From contig NZ_JNWO01000007.1 of NCBI RefSeq assembly GCF_000716435.1, positions 558,001 to 622,000 of the forward strand: a DNA stretch of 64,000 nucleotides. Reading direction: 5' to 3'. Both the position numbers and the translations under genes were made by a program. The notes beneath the pieces are model-generated. The model saw only the letters and a program-made list of their open reading frames with translations. It was not told where the DNA came from and searched no databases. This stretch comes from Streptomyces xylophagus. Its GTDB lineage: Bacteria; Actinomycetota; Actinomycetes; Streptomycetales; Streptomycetaceae. This document shows, piece after piece, positions 1-8,909 of the stretch (position 1 is the stretch's first letter; each line of letters opens with the position of its first letter).

Positions 1-426
1 GGTCTGGCCCAACTGGCAGATCTGGCAGCCTCGTTCGAGCCCGCCGGGTTGTCCGTCACCGTCAACACCGAAGGCAGGCAACGGCCGTTGTCCGCCGGTG
101 CGGACCTCACGGCGTACCGCATCGTGCAGGAAGCGCTCACCAACGTGACCAAGCACGCGGGCGCCGGTTCGGCCGAGGTGCGGCTGACCTACTCGCACGA
201 CCGGCTGGGCATCACCGTCACGGATCACGGCGGTACGGCGGCACCCTCGTCCCCCGCGCCCCCCGCGTCCGGCAGCGGGTACGGCGTGATCGGCATGCGG
301 GAGCGTGCGCTCTCCGCCGGGGGCCGACTTCGCGCAGGTCACCGGCCCGAGGGTGGCTTCGAGGTCGTCACCGAACTGCCGTTGCTCTCCCCCGCCCAGC
401 CTCACACCCAGAATGCACTTGCTTAA
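1..426 (+). CDS. Sensor histidine kinase, C-terminal ATPase part (5' cut by window edge)
   Basis: The frame is open from the first base, so only the C-terminal ~141 residues are present. They form a GHKL ATPase domain: an N-box in AYRIVQEALTNVTKHAGAG, a D-x-G box in VTDHGGT, and a G-box in GYGVIGMRERA. The N-box style (QEALTN..KHA) and IGMRER are typical of NarL/DesK-type two-component kinases of actinobacteria. The partner response regulator is not visible; the next gene is an MFS exporter. The stop codon (424-426) lies inside the left arm of an inverted repeat. Family is clear; the signal sensed cannot be judged. Confidence 0.9.
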   Translation, partial: GLAQLADLAASFEPAGLSVTVNTEGRQRPLSAGADLTAYRIVQEALTNVTKHAGAGSAEVRLTYSHDRLGITVTDHGGTAAPSSPAPPASGSGYGVIGMRERALSAGGRLRAGHRPEGGFEVVTELPLLSPAQPHTQNALA

Positions 427-463
427 CTCAATCAATCTCATTATGGTTGAGTGAGTCAAGCAA
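419..463. promoter_or_regulatory. Long inverted repeat between kinase and MFS gene
   Basis: TTGCTTAACTCA (419-430) and TGAGTCAAGCAA (452-463) are reverse complements at 11 of 12 positions. The 21-base spacer holds a weaker nested pair, TCAATC/GGTTGA. The segment is strikingly A+T rich for this genome. It has no T-run, so a simple terminator is less likely than an operator/promoter region for the MFS gene that starts 70 bases downstream, although it could serve both roles. Confidence 0.5.
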
Positions 464-532
464 GTCGGCTTGCCGTTGATCGTCGTCACTCGTCCCTGAT
501 CGTCACAGCTCGTTCCCGATGGAGGCACTGCC

Positions 533-2014
533 ATGTCCGACGCCCTTGCCCGACCCGCCGAAGCGGGTTCCTCCGCTCCGCCGAGGTCGAACGCCGTCGT
601 CGCGGTGCTGGCCTTCGCCGGAATCGTCGTCTCGCTGATGCAGACCCTGGTCATCCCGATCATCCCGGAGCTGCCGAAGTACCTGAACGCCTCCGCGTCG
701 AACACCGCGTGGGCGGTCACCGCCACCCTGCTGGCCGCCGCCGTGGCCACCCCGGTCGTGGGCCGGCTCGGCGACATGTTCGGCAAGCGCCGCATGCTCC
801 TGACCAGCATCGTCCTGCTGGTCACCGGCTCGATCGTGTGCGCCCTGGCCGACTCGCTGATCCCGATGGTCATCGGCCGCGCGTTGCAGGGTCTGGCCGC
901 CGCGGTCGTCCCGCTCGGCATCAGCGTCATGCGTGACGTCCTGCCCAGCGACCGGCTGGCCGGCTCCACCGCCCTGATGAGCGCCTCGCTCGGCGTAGGC
1001 GGCGCCCTGGGTCTGCCTTCGGCGGCCTTCATCGCCGACCACTACAACTGGCACATCCTGTTCTGGGTCTCCGCCGTTCTCGGCGCCGTCTCCTTCCTGC
1101 TGGTCCTGTCGATCGTGCCCGAGTCCAAGGTCCGCACCGGCGGCCGCTTCGACCTGGTCGGCTCGCTCGGACTCTCCGCCGGACTGATCTCCCTGCTGCT
1201 CGCGATCTCCAAGGGTTCCGACTGGGGCTGGACCAGCGCGACCACCCTGATCCTCGGCGTCGCCGCCGTCACGATCCTGCTCTCGTGGGGCTGGTACGAG
1301 CTGCGCAGCCCGCAGCCGCTGGTCGACCTGCGCACGACCGCAAAGCCGCAGGTGCTGTTCACGAACCTGGCCTCGATCGCCCTCGGCTTCTCGATGTTCG
1401 CCATGTCCCTGGTACTCCCCCAGCTCCTCCAACTGCCCACGCAGACCGGCTACGGCCTGGGCAAGTCGATGCTGATGGTCGGCCTGGTGCTCGCCCCGCA
1501 GGGCCTGGTCATGATGGCCATGTCAGCCGTGTCCGCCCGCGTCACCAAGGCCAAGGGCCCCAAGGTCACCCTGATGATCGGCGCGCTGATCGTCGCCTCC
1601 GGGTACGCCCTCAACATCCTGCTGATGTCCGAGGTCTGGCACCTCGTCCTGGTGTCCTGCATCATCGGCGCGGGCGTCGGCTTCACCTACGGCGCCCTGC
1701 CCGCCCTGATCATGGGCGCGGTCGACCCGTCCCAGACCGGCGCCGCGAACAGCCTCAACACCCTGATGCGGTCCCTGGGCACCAGCTTCGCCAGTGCCAT
1801 CGCCGGTGTGATCCTCGCCCAGATGACCACCGACTTCGGCGGCGCCGCCCTCCCGTCGGAGAACGGCTTCAAGGTCGTCATGGCGATCGGCGCCGGGGCC
1901 GCGCTGCTCGCCTTCTTCCTCGCGAGCCTGATCCCCAAGCCCCGTAAGGCTGTCGAGGCACCGGCCGACGTGACACCCGCCCCGGCTCAGGAGGTCTCCG
2001 AGGCAAAGGCCTGA
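533..2014 (+). CDS. MFS drug/metabolite exporter, DHA2-like (14-TM type)
   Basis: 493-residue, very hydrophobic protein. The first helix follows a short soluble N-terminus. The MFS loop signature is seen around residues 75-85 (GRLGDMFGKRRML), and a second copy-like basic loop lies mid-protein. The length fits the 14-helix proton antiporters (EmrB/QacA class). The start is the ATG at 533, preceded by GGAGG at about 521. It stands alone, followed after 117 bases by a carboxylesterase gene on the same strand. Substrate cannot be predicted. Confidence 0.9.
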   Translation: MSDALARPAEAGSSAPPRSNAVVAVLAFAGIVVSLMQTLVIPIIPELPKYLNASASNTAWAVTATLLAAAVATPVVGRLGDMFGKRRMLLTSIVLLVTGSIVCALADSLIPMVIGRALQGLAAAVVPLGISVMRDVLPSDRLAGSTALMSASLGVGGALGLPSAAFIADHYNWHILFWVSAVLGAVSFLLVLSIVPESKVRTGGRFDLVGSLGLSAGLISLLLAISKGSDWGWTSATTLILGVAAVTILLSWGWYELRSPQPLVDLRTTAKPQVLFTNLASIALGFSMFAMSLVLPQLLQLPTQTGYGLGKSMLMVGLVLAPQGLVMMAMSAVSARVTKAKGPKVTLMIGALIVASGYALNILLMSEVWHLVLVSCIIGAGVGFTYGALPALIMGAVDPSQTGAANSLNTLMRSLGTSFASAIAGVILAQMTTDFGGAALPSENGFKVVMAIGAGAALLAFFLASLIPKPRKAVEAPADVTPAPAQEVSEAKA

Positions 2015-2131
2015 GGCATTCTGGTTCATCGAGCACACGGCGGTCGCCGCCCCGCACCCGACGGGACGGCGACCGCCCGCCGCTTGCCCGCACGCCCCGT
2101 CAGTCCCCCCTGCCACAGCGAGGAGTCCACG

Positions 2132-3685
2132 ATGACGACACCCAACTCCCGTGACACAGCAGCCGATTCGACACCCGAACCCGTGGTGCGGTTCGGCGCC
2201 GGTGCCGTGCGTGGACGGCTGGAGAACGGGCTGGCCGTCTTCCGCGGCATCCCGTTCGCCGAACCGCCCGTCGGGGACGCCCGGTTCCAGGCACCGCGCC
2301 CGGTGCGCGGCTGGGACGGCGTGCGGGACGCCTTCGACTTCGGGCCCCCGCCCCCGCAGGAGTCCGGATTCCAGGGCCGCAGAGGTGTGTTGGTGGCGCC
2401 GACGGGCGACGACTGGCTGACCGTCAACGTGTGGACACCCGCTCCCGATCCGGCGGCCCGGCGTCCGGTGATGGTGTGGATCTACGGCGGCGCCTACAAG
2501 TTGGGACACGCGGGCAGCCCCGGCTACGACGCGCAGCACATCGCGCGGGACGGCGACCTCGTGGTCGTGACCCTCAACTACCGTGTCGGAATAGAGGGGT
2601 TCGCCCGGATCGACGGCGCCCCCGCCAACCGCGGGCTGCTCGACCAGGTCGCCGCGCTGGAGTGGGTGCGGGAGAACATCACGGCGTTCGGCGGTGATCC
2701 CGAACAGGTCACCGTCTTCGGCGAGTCGGCCGGTGCCGGGTCGGTGGCCTCGCTGCTGGTCATGCCGAGCGCGTCCGGACTGTTCCGGCGGGCCATCGCG
2801 CAGAGCGTGCCGAGCCCCTTCTTCTCCGACCCGCTGGCCAAGGACATCGCGGCCGCGATCGCCGCCGAGGCGGGACTGCGCCCCACGGCCGCCGACCTCT
2901 CGACCGTGGACCCGCGTCAACTGCCCATGGCTGGTGAGACGTTGACCGACAAGATGCACCAGTACGAGGACCGGTGGGGCACCCTCGCCCACACGCTGAG
3001 TCCCTTCGCGCCCGTCGTCGACGGCGAGGTGCTGCCCACCACACCCTGGCAGGGCCTCGCGGCCGGTGCCGCCCGCGACGTGGAACTGATCCTCGGTCAC
3101 AACCGGGACGAGTTCCGCCTGTTCACCGTCCTCGACGGGCAGTTCGGGAAGCTCACCGAGGAGGACGCGACGACCGCGCTGCGCCGGTTCGGGCCCGGGC
3201 CCGATGCCGCCCAGGCCTATCGCACCGCCTTCCCGGACGCCTCACCGGGCGAGTTGCACGAGATCGTCAACTCCGACCGGGTGTTCCGCATGCCCTGCCT
3301 CCACCTGGCCGAGGCACAGCTCGCCGCCGGCGGTCGCGCGCACGTCTACGAACTCACCTGGCCCGCACCGGGGTTGGGCGGCGTCCTGGGCGCCTGCCAC
3401 GGCCTCGACATTCCGCTGCTGTTCGGCACGTTCACCGCCGACCTGGGCAACCTGCTGTTCGCGGACGTCGAACCCTCCCCCGAGGCGCTGGCACTGTCGT
3501 CCCGCTTCCGCGCGTCCTGGACGGCGTTCGCGAGGACGGGCGACCCGGGCTGGCCCGCGTACGACATCGAGCGGCGGGCGGTGCAGCTACTCGACGCGGA
3601 GCCCGTGGTCACGGCGTATCCGGAGGAGGCTTCGCGGCGACTGTGGAAGGGGCATGTGTTCGCTGCGCTGCCCTTGATCGGGTAG
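2132..3685 (+). CDS. Type-B carboxylesterase
   Basis: 517-residue alpha/beta hydrolase. It carries the nucleophile elbow GESAGAGS (about residues 198-205), the oxyanion segment YGGAYKLG, an early signature FRGIPFAEPPVG, and HGLDIPLLFGT near the C-terminus holding the likely catalytic His. Length matches PnbA-like bacterial esterases. I chose ATG 2132 because GAGGAG lies 8 bases before it and the family signature starts soon after; an upstream in-frame start at 2084 has no ribosome site. No signal peptide is seen, so it is probably cytoplasmic. It may act on an ester handled by the neighbouring exporter, but that is inference. Confidence 0.93.
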   Translation: MTTPNSRDTAADSTPEPVVRFGAGAVRGRLENGLAVFRGIPFAEPPVGDARFQAPRPVRGWDGVRDAFDFGPPPPQESGFQGRRGVLVAPTGDDWLTVNVWTPAPDPAARRPVMVWIYGGAYKLGHAGSPGYDAQHIARDGDLVVVTLNYRVGIEGFARIDGAPANRGLLDQVAALEWVRENITAFGGDPEQVTVFGESAGAGSVASLLVMPSASGLFRRAIAQSVPSPFFSDPLAKDIAAAIAAEAGLRPTAADLSTVDPRQLPMAGETLTDKMHQYEDRWGTLAHTLSPFAPVVDGEVLPTTPWQGLAAGAARDVELILGHNRDEFRLFTVLDGQFGKLTEEDATTALRRFGPGPDAAQAYRTAFPDASPGELHEIVNSDRVFRMPCLHLAEAQLAAGGRAHVYELTWPAPGLGGVLGACHGLDIPLLFGTFTADLGNLLFADVEPSPEALALSSRFRASWTAFARTGDPGWPAYDIERRAVQLLDAEPVVTAYPEEASRRLWKGHVFAALPLIG

Positions 3686-4059
3686 GAGTCGCAGCAGCCC
3701 ACAGCGGACGGTTTGAGCCTGGACACCGTGCTCTGACGCTCCGGGTTCATCGGTCCCGCGGCGGTTCGTCGGGTACACCGGAGGACGGTCGGCGTCGGCT
3801 CACACGATGTGACGGTTGATGAAGGCGTGCCACATGGCAGTCGCGTGTGCCGGGGTGTGACGGTGGCCTCCCGCGCAGCCATAAGGCTCTTTGTCGGGGC
3901 TCGCGAAAGCACGGAGCGGAGCGTGAAGTCCGGGGTTGATGCCGGGAGTTGACTGCGTGCCGAACTTTCCGAACACGGCGCATCTCAGCCCCGGTCCGAG
4001 GGCAAGTCCGAGCCCGCCAGAATCGGCCGTGGCTCCGACACCGGAGAGGGACTGTCCCC
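3686..4059. other. 374-base stretch without a convincing gene
   Basis: No reading frame here has coding character over its whole length. On the minus strand a frame ending at 3800-3802 reads back about 30 codons to an end ...ATAMWHAFINRHIV. This resembles the C-terminal helix of polyhydroxybutyrate-depolymerase-like alpha/beta hydrolases, so it may be the tail of a lost gene. That is a weak call by eye only. The last ~60 bases hold the ribosome site of the following gene. Confidence 0.3.
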
Positions 4060-4434
4060 ATGTCAGATCTTGCTGCCGAGCTCACCGCGTTCATGAGGCG
4101 GTACGAGCAGGCCGCCAACAGTCACGACATCGGTCGGGTGGCGCCGTTGATCGTTTCGGATGCCGTCTACTGGTTCTCCGACGGTTCCCATCGGGGCCTG
4201 GGCGAGATCACCGGAGCGATCGAGCGGACCTTCGTGGCCATCCAGGACGAGGTGTACGAAATCAAGGAGCTCGAGTGGATCGTCCTGGCCGCCGACCACG
4301 CCGTGTGCCGGTATCGCTTCTTCTGGACGGGAGTGGTCGACGGCCGGCCTCGGTCCGGACAGGGACGGGGCACGAACGTGCTCGTGAGACGGGATGGTGG
4401 GTGGAAGGTGCAGCACGAGCACTTGAGTACCTGA
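4060..4434 (+). CDS. SnoaL-like / NTF2-fold protein
   Basis: 124 residues with the cone-shaped NTF2 pattern: an N-terminal helix ending YEQAANSHD, a strand pair with VYWFSDGSHRG, and a C-terminal strand GGWKVQHEHLS. The final WKVxHEHxS is characteristic of SnoaL-like DUF4440 proteins. ATG 4060 follows GGAGAGGG at 4043-4050. Such proteins range from isomerases or cyclases to proteins of unknown role; catalytic residues cannot be assigned. It converges on a K+ channel gene. Confidence 0.8.
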   Translation: MSDLAAELTAFMRRYEQAANSHDIGRVAPLIVSDAVYWFSDGSHRGLGEITGAIERTFVAIQDEVYEIKELEWIVLAADHAVCRYRFFWTGVVDGRPRSGQGRGTNVLVRRDGGWKVQHEHLST

Positions 4435-4491
4435 TCCGCGGGTCCGCTCACCGTGGACGCGTCGGCCCGGGGTGACAACCGGTCGGCGCCG

Positions 4492-4962
4492 CTAGGCCGT
4501 GTCCGCACCCTTCCCTGTCACCATCCGCTCCAGCCGGTCGAACCGCTCGTGCAGGGCCCGCACCGTCTCCTCCCCCAACTCCTCGGCCCCGCGCGCGAGA
4601 TGATGCCGGCGGCGCTGTTCGCGGCCCACGAACCACGTGGCCAGCGCTGCGGTGACCAGGCCGTACGTGGTGATGCCGACGACCATCACCACCGAGCCGA
4701 CGACGCGGCCCCACAGTGTCACCGGGTAGAAGTCGCCGTAGCCGACGGTGGTCGCCGTCTCGATCGACCACCACAGGGCCTTCGGGTACGTCGTCAGATT
4801 GGCGCCGCGTGCTCCCTGTTCGGCGACGGTCACCGCCCAGGAGCCGACGAGCATCACCACGCCGAGGACCGCCGTCGCCGCGCCCGCCGCCTTCAGGTGG
4901 AGCGAGCGGCCCTCTCTGCCGAGCAGCAACTCGACCGCCCTGGTGAGGAATCCGGGCAGCAT
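4492..4962 (-). CDS. Two-TM potassium channel
   Basis: 156 residues. TM1 is at about residues 23-43 (AAGAATAVLGVVMLVGSWAV), followed by a pore helix, the selectivity filter TVGYGD (about 71-76), then TM2 and a short charged tail (REQRRRHH onward) predicted to be helical. The architecture is KcsA-like. The start is ATG 4962, with AAGGAG five bases before it; a GTG two codons upstream sits on the ribosome site itself. In the tetramer it would conduct K+ across the cytoplasmic membrane. It lacks an RCK/TrkA-N domain. Confidence 0.93.
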   Translation of the reverse strand: MLPGFLTRAVELLLGREGRSLHLKAAGAATAVLGVVMLVGSWAVTVAEQGARGANLTTYPKALWWSIETATTVGYGDFYPVTLWGRVVGSVVMVVGITTYGLVTAALATWFVGREQRRRHHLARGAEELGEETVRALHERFDRLERMVTGKGADTA

Positions 4963-5130
4963 GGTCACTCCTTCGCGTCACGGTGCCGGGGCCTGGGGCC
5001 AGTGTCGGGGCGGGCGGGGGCGCGGGCATGCCGGGCGGGGCGTTCGAGTTGCCGTACGACGTACGGCGTTGTGCGCTGGGGGCAGTGCCGGTCGTCCGAC
5101 CACGCGCCCCACTCGACGGAGGTCCCTGCC

Positions 5131-5481
5131 ATGACCGCGGAACCCCGAGCCGTGCCGGAGACCTTCGCGTTCACCTGTGGTGACTGCGGCCACTCCTGGG
5201 AGGCCACCTTCCAGGTCATGTTCTTCACGAACCCGACCGACGCCTCCGGACTGACCACACAGGAGTACGTCGACGAGGACGGGAAGGCCCTCAGGTCACC
5301 CCTCGCCGACGCGATCTGCCCCAAATGCGGCGGGCGCACGGTGCATGTGCTGGAGGCCGGGCTCGCCGAGCGGGCGCGTCGCGCGGAGCAGCACCAACCC
5401 CGTCCGCCCCATAAACACCACGAACACCGTCTGCATCTGCCGCACCGGCATTCCGGCCCGCCGGAGGACCAGGCCCACTGA
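5131..5481 (+). CDS. Small zinc-ribbon protein
   Basis: 116 residues with CGDC at 16-19 and CPKC at about 64-67, the two knuckles of one zinc ribbon. The C-terminus is rich in His and Pro (HKHHEHRLHLPHRH), possibly a metal-binding tail. ATG 5131 follows GGAGG. No domain beyond the zinc ribbon is recognised and function is unknown. It is divergent from the K+ channel gene and 169 bases from it. Confidence 0.8.
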   Translation: MTAEPRAVPETFAFTCGDCGHSWEATFQVMFFTNPTDASGLTTQEYVDEDGKALRSPLADAICPKCGGRTVHVLEAGLAERARRAEQHQPRPPHKHHEHRLHLPHRHSGPPEDQAH

Positions 5482-5485
5482 CGCG

Positions 5486-5534
5486 CCGCTCGCCCGAGGG
5501 GACTGGACGCCCTGGCATTCCGCTCGCCCGAGGG
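5486..5534. repeat. 15-base direct repeat
   Basis: CCGCTCGCCCGAGGG occurs at 5486-5500 and again at 5520-5534, in the gap between the zinc-ribbon gene and the lipoprotein gene. No role is evident. Confidence 0.5.
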
Positions 5535-5681
5535 CACGCGATGCCCCGCCCTACACCACTCACCTGCGGGAACGCGACCTCCTGACCCGCGGTGACTCAC
5601 CCGAACGGCCCCCTGCGCTGGAGGGTCGGGCGGCCCGATGGTGCGCTGAGGGGACCTGCCACTCCCCCTGGAGGCCTCGCC

Positions 5682-6536
5682 ATGCACCGTCGCCCGCCTT
5701 CCCGCACCGCCCGTGTCCTCGCCTCGGTCCTGGCGACGGGCGCGCTGCTGACCTGCGCGGCCTGCTCCGGCCAGGGCGAGGGCGGCGGCGATGCGGGCCG
5801 TGACAGCGCCTCGGACGTCGCCGCCTCCCCGCTCGCCGCCGAGTCCCCCCTCGCCTCGCCCCGCACCGGGAAGTCCGCCACCCCAACCCTCACCGAAGCC
5901 GGAGCCAAGGCCGCGCTGATCACCGAGGCCGACCTCGAGGACAACTGGACGCAGGTCAAGGACGCCGCCGGCTGGGGAGACAAGCTGGTCATCGGCAACG
6001 TCGACGTCGCAGATTTCCTCACCGCGAAGACGAACGCCGCCGACTGCCAGAAACTGCTCGACGCGCTCTACGGCAACGATCTCCTCGGCAAGCCGTCCGG
6101 CGCGTCCGCGCTGACCGGCTTCGAGGAGAGCAACTCCCGGCTGCTCTACCAGGTCGCCGCCTACGACCGCGCCCGCCTCGGCACCTCCCTGAACTGGCTG
6201 AAGACGTTGCCGGTGAAGTGCGACCAGTTCACCGCGACCGACTCCAAGGGCGGCCACCGGACGGTCCAGGTCATCGAGAACCCGGTGCCCTCCGTGGGCG
6301 ACGCCCGGCAAGGTCTGCAGGTCACCGTCACCGGCACGAGCAGCAGCCAACCGACCACTCTCACACTGCAGTTGGCCGTCGTCCGGGTCGGCACCGACGC
6401 GATCACCGTCACGTCCGGCGGACTCGACGGCACCGAGACCGACACGACGAAAGCCGCCGTGCAGCAGGGCGCCTCGCGTCTGAAGGACGTCCTGGCCGGA
6501 CGGACACCGCCCGCCCAACCCGGCAACCTGGACTGA
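5682..6536 (+). CDS. Secreted lipoprotein of unknown function
   Basis: 284 residues. It has a basic N-terminus (HRRPPSRTAR), a hydrophobic stretch, and Cys residues in LLTCAACSG that could carry the lipid. CAAC or LLTC can be read as the lipobox, neither perfect because position -3 of the second Cys is itself Cys. A Ser/Pro/Ala-rich linker follows, then a soluble domain of about 220 residues resembling sensor-domain-like actinobacterial lipoproteins. The start at ATG 5682 is backed by GGAGG, and upstream in-frame codons look non-coding. Probably anchored on the outside of the membrane. No catalytic motif seen. Confidence 0.8.
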   Translation: MHRRPPSRTARVLASVLATGALLTCAACSGQGEGGGDAGRDSASDVAASPLAAESPLASPRTGKSATPTLTEAGAKAALITEADLEDNWTQVKDAAGWGDKLVIGNVDVADFLTAKTNAADCQKLLDALYGNDLLGKPSGASALTGFEESNSRLLYQVAAYDRARLGTSLNWLKTLPVKCDQFTATDSKGGHRTVQVIENPVPSVGDARQGLQVTVTGTSSSQPTTLTLQLAVVRVGTDAITVTSGGLDGTETDTTKAAVQQGASRLKDVLAGRTPPAQPGNLD

Positions 6537-6648
6537 CAGTTCGCCACCCCGAAGAAGATTCGCCCCGATCGTCGCGAACCCCTGGGCCGAGTGATCATCT
6601 GGCGGCACAATGGCGGGGACGACCGCACGGGCGACAAGGAGCCACGAC

Positions 6649-7461
6649 GTGAGTGACAGCGACACCCCGGCAGACGGACCGACCCGGCTCAACACCGGTG
6701 TGGCGCACAACGCGCGCGTGTGGAACTACTGGATCGGCGGCAAGGACAACTACGAGATCGACCAGCGGGTCGGCGAGCACGTCGCCGGAATGTTCCCGGT
6801 GATCCGTGAAGTGGCGCGTGCCGACCGGGACTTCCTCGGCCGGGCGGTCCGCTTCCTCGCGACCGAGCGCGGGGTACGGCAGTTCCTCGACATCGGTACC
6901 GGACTGCCGACGGTCGACAACACGCACGAGATCGCGCAGCGCGCCGCCCCGGACGCGCGCATCGTGTACGTCGACAACGACCCCCTCGTCCTGATCCACG
7001 CCCGCACACTGCTGACGAGTACCCCCGAGGGCGTCACCGACTACATCGACGCGGACGTGCACGACCCGGCGTCGATCGTCCAACGAGCCGCCGACACACT
7101 GGACTTCGACCAGCCCATCGCGGTGATGATGCTGGGCATCTTGAACTTCATCCTCGACACCGAGAAGGCCCGCGAGGTCGTGCGCCGGGTCATGGCCTCG
7201 GTCCCCTCGGGCAGTTTCCTGGTCCTCACGCATCCCACCTACGACGCCGACCTCGGCGGCGAGGGCAACGTCCCGGCCATGGAGTTCTGGAACGAGAACG
7301 CCACTCCCCCGATCACCGCCCGCAGCCGCGCCGACGTCGCCGCCTTCTTCGAGGGCCTCGACCTCCTCGACCCGGGCCTCGTCCCGTGCTCGCGGTGGCG
7401 CCCGGACTCCGACTCCCCGGCCGTGGTACCGCAGTTCGGCGCGGTGGCCGTGAAACCCTGA
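6649..7461 (+). CDS. SAM-dependent methyltransferase, DUF574 family
   Basis: 270 residues. The hallmarks are RVWNYWIGGKDNYEIDQRVG near the N-terminus, FLDIGTGLPT as the SAM-binding glycine motif, and VYVDNDPLVL as the acidic strand end. This family is greatly expanded in Streptomyces and mostly uncharacterised; substrates are unknown. I chose GTG 6649 because AAGGAG lies seven bases before it and the length matches the family; an ATG at 6610 in the same frame has no ribosome site. The gene appears monocistronic. Confidence 0.88.
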   Translation: MSDSDTPADGPTRLNTGVAHNARVWNYWIGGKDNYEIDQRVGEHVAGMFPVIREVARADRDFLGRAVRFLATERGVRQFLDIGTGLPTVDNTHEIAQRAAPDARIVYVDNDPLVLIHARTLLTSTPEGVTDYIDADVHDPASIVQRAADTLDFDQPIAVMMLGILNFILDTEKAREVVRRVMASVPSGSFLVLTHPTYDADLGGEGNVPAMEFWNENATPPITARSRADVAAFFEGLDLLDPGLVPCSRWRPDSDSPAVVPQFGAVAVKP

Positions 7462-7503
7462 CACGGAGACGCCTACCGTTCAGGACGCGACCGTGGAGGA
7501 CGT

Positions 7504-8907
7504 ATGACCACCCTTGCCGACCCCCTGCCCGGCGGCCGTCCCGGCGAGGTCGAGCGCGCCACCGCGCTGGCCGCGGAGTTGACCGGGCGGGGCGTGCACG
7601 GGATCGTCCTGGCCTACGTCGACACCGCGGGCGTGGGCCGGGTGAAGACGGTCCCGACCGCGAAGCTCGCCTCGGCGGCGGCCTGGGGCGTCGGCATGTC
7701 CCCGGTGTTCGACACGTTCCTCGCGAACGACTCCATCGTCACCACCGACGTCCTCGGCTCCCCGGACGGCGACCTGCGCCTCTACCCCGACCTCGACCAC
7801 CTGGCCGTCCTGGCCGCACAACCCGGCTGGGCCTGGGCACCGGTCGACCGCATCACCCAGGAGGGCGAGCGGCACCCCGGCTGCAGCCGCACCTTCCTGC
7901 GCCGTACGCTCGTCGACGCGGAGCGGCTCCACGGGCTCACCTTCCGGGCGGGCATCGAGATCGAATGGGCGCTCGGCCTGGACACGACACCCGCCGGCGA
8001 GTTCGTCCCCGCCACGACCGGCCCGGCGTACAGCGCCACCCGACAGGTCGAACTGAGCGACTACGGCGCCGAGTTGCTGTCCGCCCTGGCGACCCAGGGC
8101 GTGGACGTGGACCAGTTCCACCCCGAGTACGCGGCCGGGCAGTTCGAACTGTCCGTGGCCGCACTCGACCCGGTCGCGGCGGCCGACCGCAGTGTCCTCG
8201 TACGACAGACCATCCGCGCGGTGTCCCAACGCCACGGCCTGCGCGCCTCGTTCACGCCGGCCGTCCTCGCACAGGGCGTCGGCAACGGCGGGCACATCCA
8301 CCTCTCCGCGTGGCGCGACGGGACGAACCTGCACACCGGGGGCGACCGCCGCTACGGCATGACGGCCGACGCCGAGTCGTTCGCGGCCGGCATCCTGGCC
8401 CACCTCCCGGCCCTCACCGCCGTCACGGCGCCCAGCCCCGCCAGCTACTTCCGCCTCCAACCCTCCCAGTGGGCAGGGGTGTTCACCGCCTGGGGCCGCG
8501 AGACCCGTGAGGCCGCGGTGCGCGTCGTCACCGGTACGGCGGGCCAGAGGGCCCAGGCGGCGAACCTGGAGGTGAAGCCGGTCGACCTGGCCGCCAACCC
8601 CTATCTCGCCCTCGGCTGCCTGATCGCCGCCGGCCTCGACGGCCTCACCTCGTCCGCCGCCCTGCCCGAGGAGACCACCGGAGACCCCGCGCACCTCGGC
8701 GCCTCGGAGGCCGAGACCCGTGGCGTACGACGTCTGCCGGCCTCCCTCGCCGAGTCCGTCGCGGAGTTCCGCAAGGACGAACACCTGCGGGCCGCGCTGG
8801 GTCCGGTCCTCGCCGACGCGGTGATCGCCGTACGGCAGGGCGAGATCGCGGCCGTAGCGGAGCTGGACGACGAGCAAGTGGCTGCCGCGTACCGCTGGAA
8901 GTACTGA
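7504..8907 (+). CDS. Glutamine synthetase-like ligase (FluG C-terminal type)
   Basis: 467 residues of the glutamine-synthetase fold. It has the metal-ligand strand GIEIEWAL, the His-containing GNGGHIHLSAW, and a late ANPYLALGCLIAAGLDG segment. The sequence departs from housekeeping GlnA, so a gamma-glutamyl ligase acting on an amine other than ammonia (GlnA3/GlnA4/FluG group) is more likely. ATG 7504 follows GGAGGA. Only two bases separate it from the downstream amidohydrolase gene, indicating translation as a pair. In fungal and some bacterial FluG proteins these two domains are one polypeptide. Confidence 0.88.
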   Translation: MTTLADPLPGGRPGEVERATALAAELTGRGVHGIVLAYVDTAGVGRVKTVPTAKLASAAAWGVGMSPVFDTFLANDSIVTTDVLGSPDGDLRLYPDLDHLAVLAAQPGWAWAPVDRITQEGERHPGCSRTFLRRTLVDAERLHGLTFRAGIEIEWALGLDTTPAGEFVPATTGPAYSATRQVELSDYGAELLSALATQGVDVDQFHPEYAAGQFELSVAALDPVAAADRSVLVRQTIRAVSQRHGLRASFTPAVLAQGVGNGGHIHLSAWRDGTNLHTGGDRRYGMTADAESFAAGILAHLPALTAVTAPSPASYFRLQPSQWAGVFTAWGRETREAAVRVVTGTAGQRAQAANLEVKPVDLAANPYLALGCLIAAGLDGLTSSAALPEETTGDPAHLGASEAETRGVRRLPASLAESVAEFRKDEHLRAALGPVLADAVIAVRQGEIAAVAELDDEQVAAAYRWKY

Positions 8908-8909
8908 CG

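Noticed and set aside
4448..5029. 193-codon minus frame over the K+ channel
   Set aside because: Shadow of the channel gene in another frame; the channel has the TVGYGD filter and a ribosome site.
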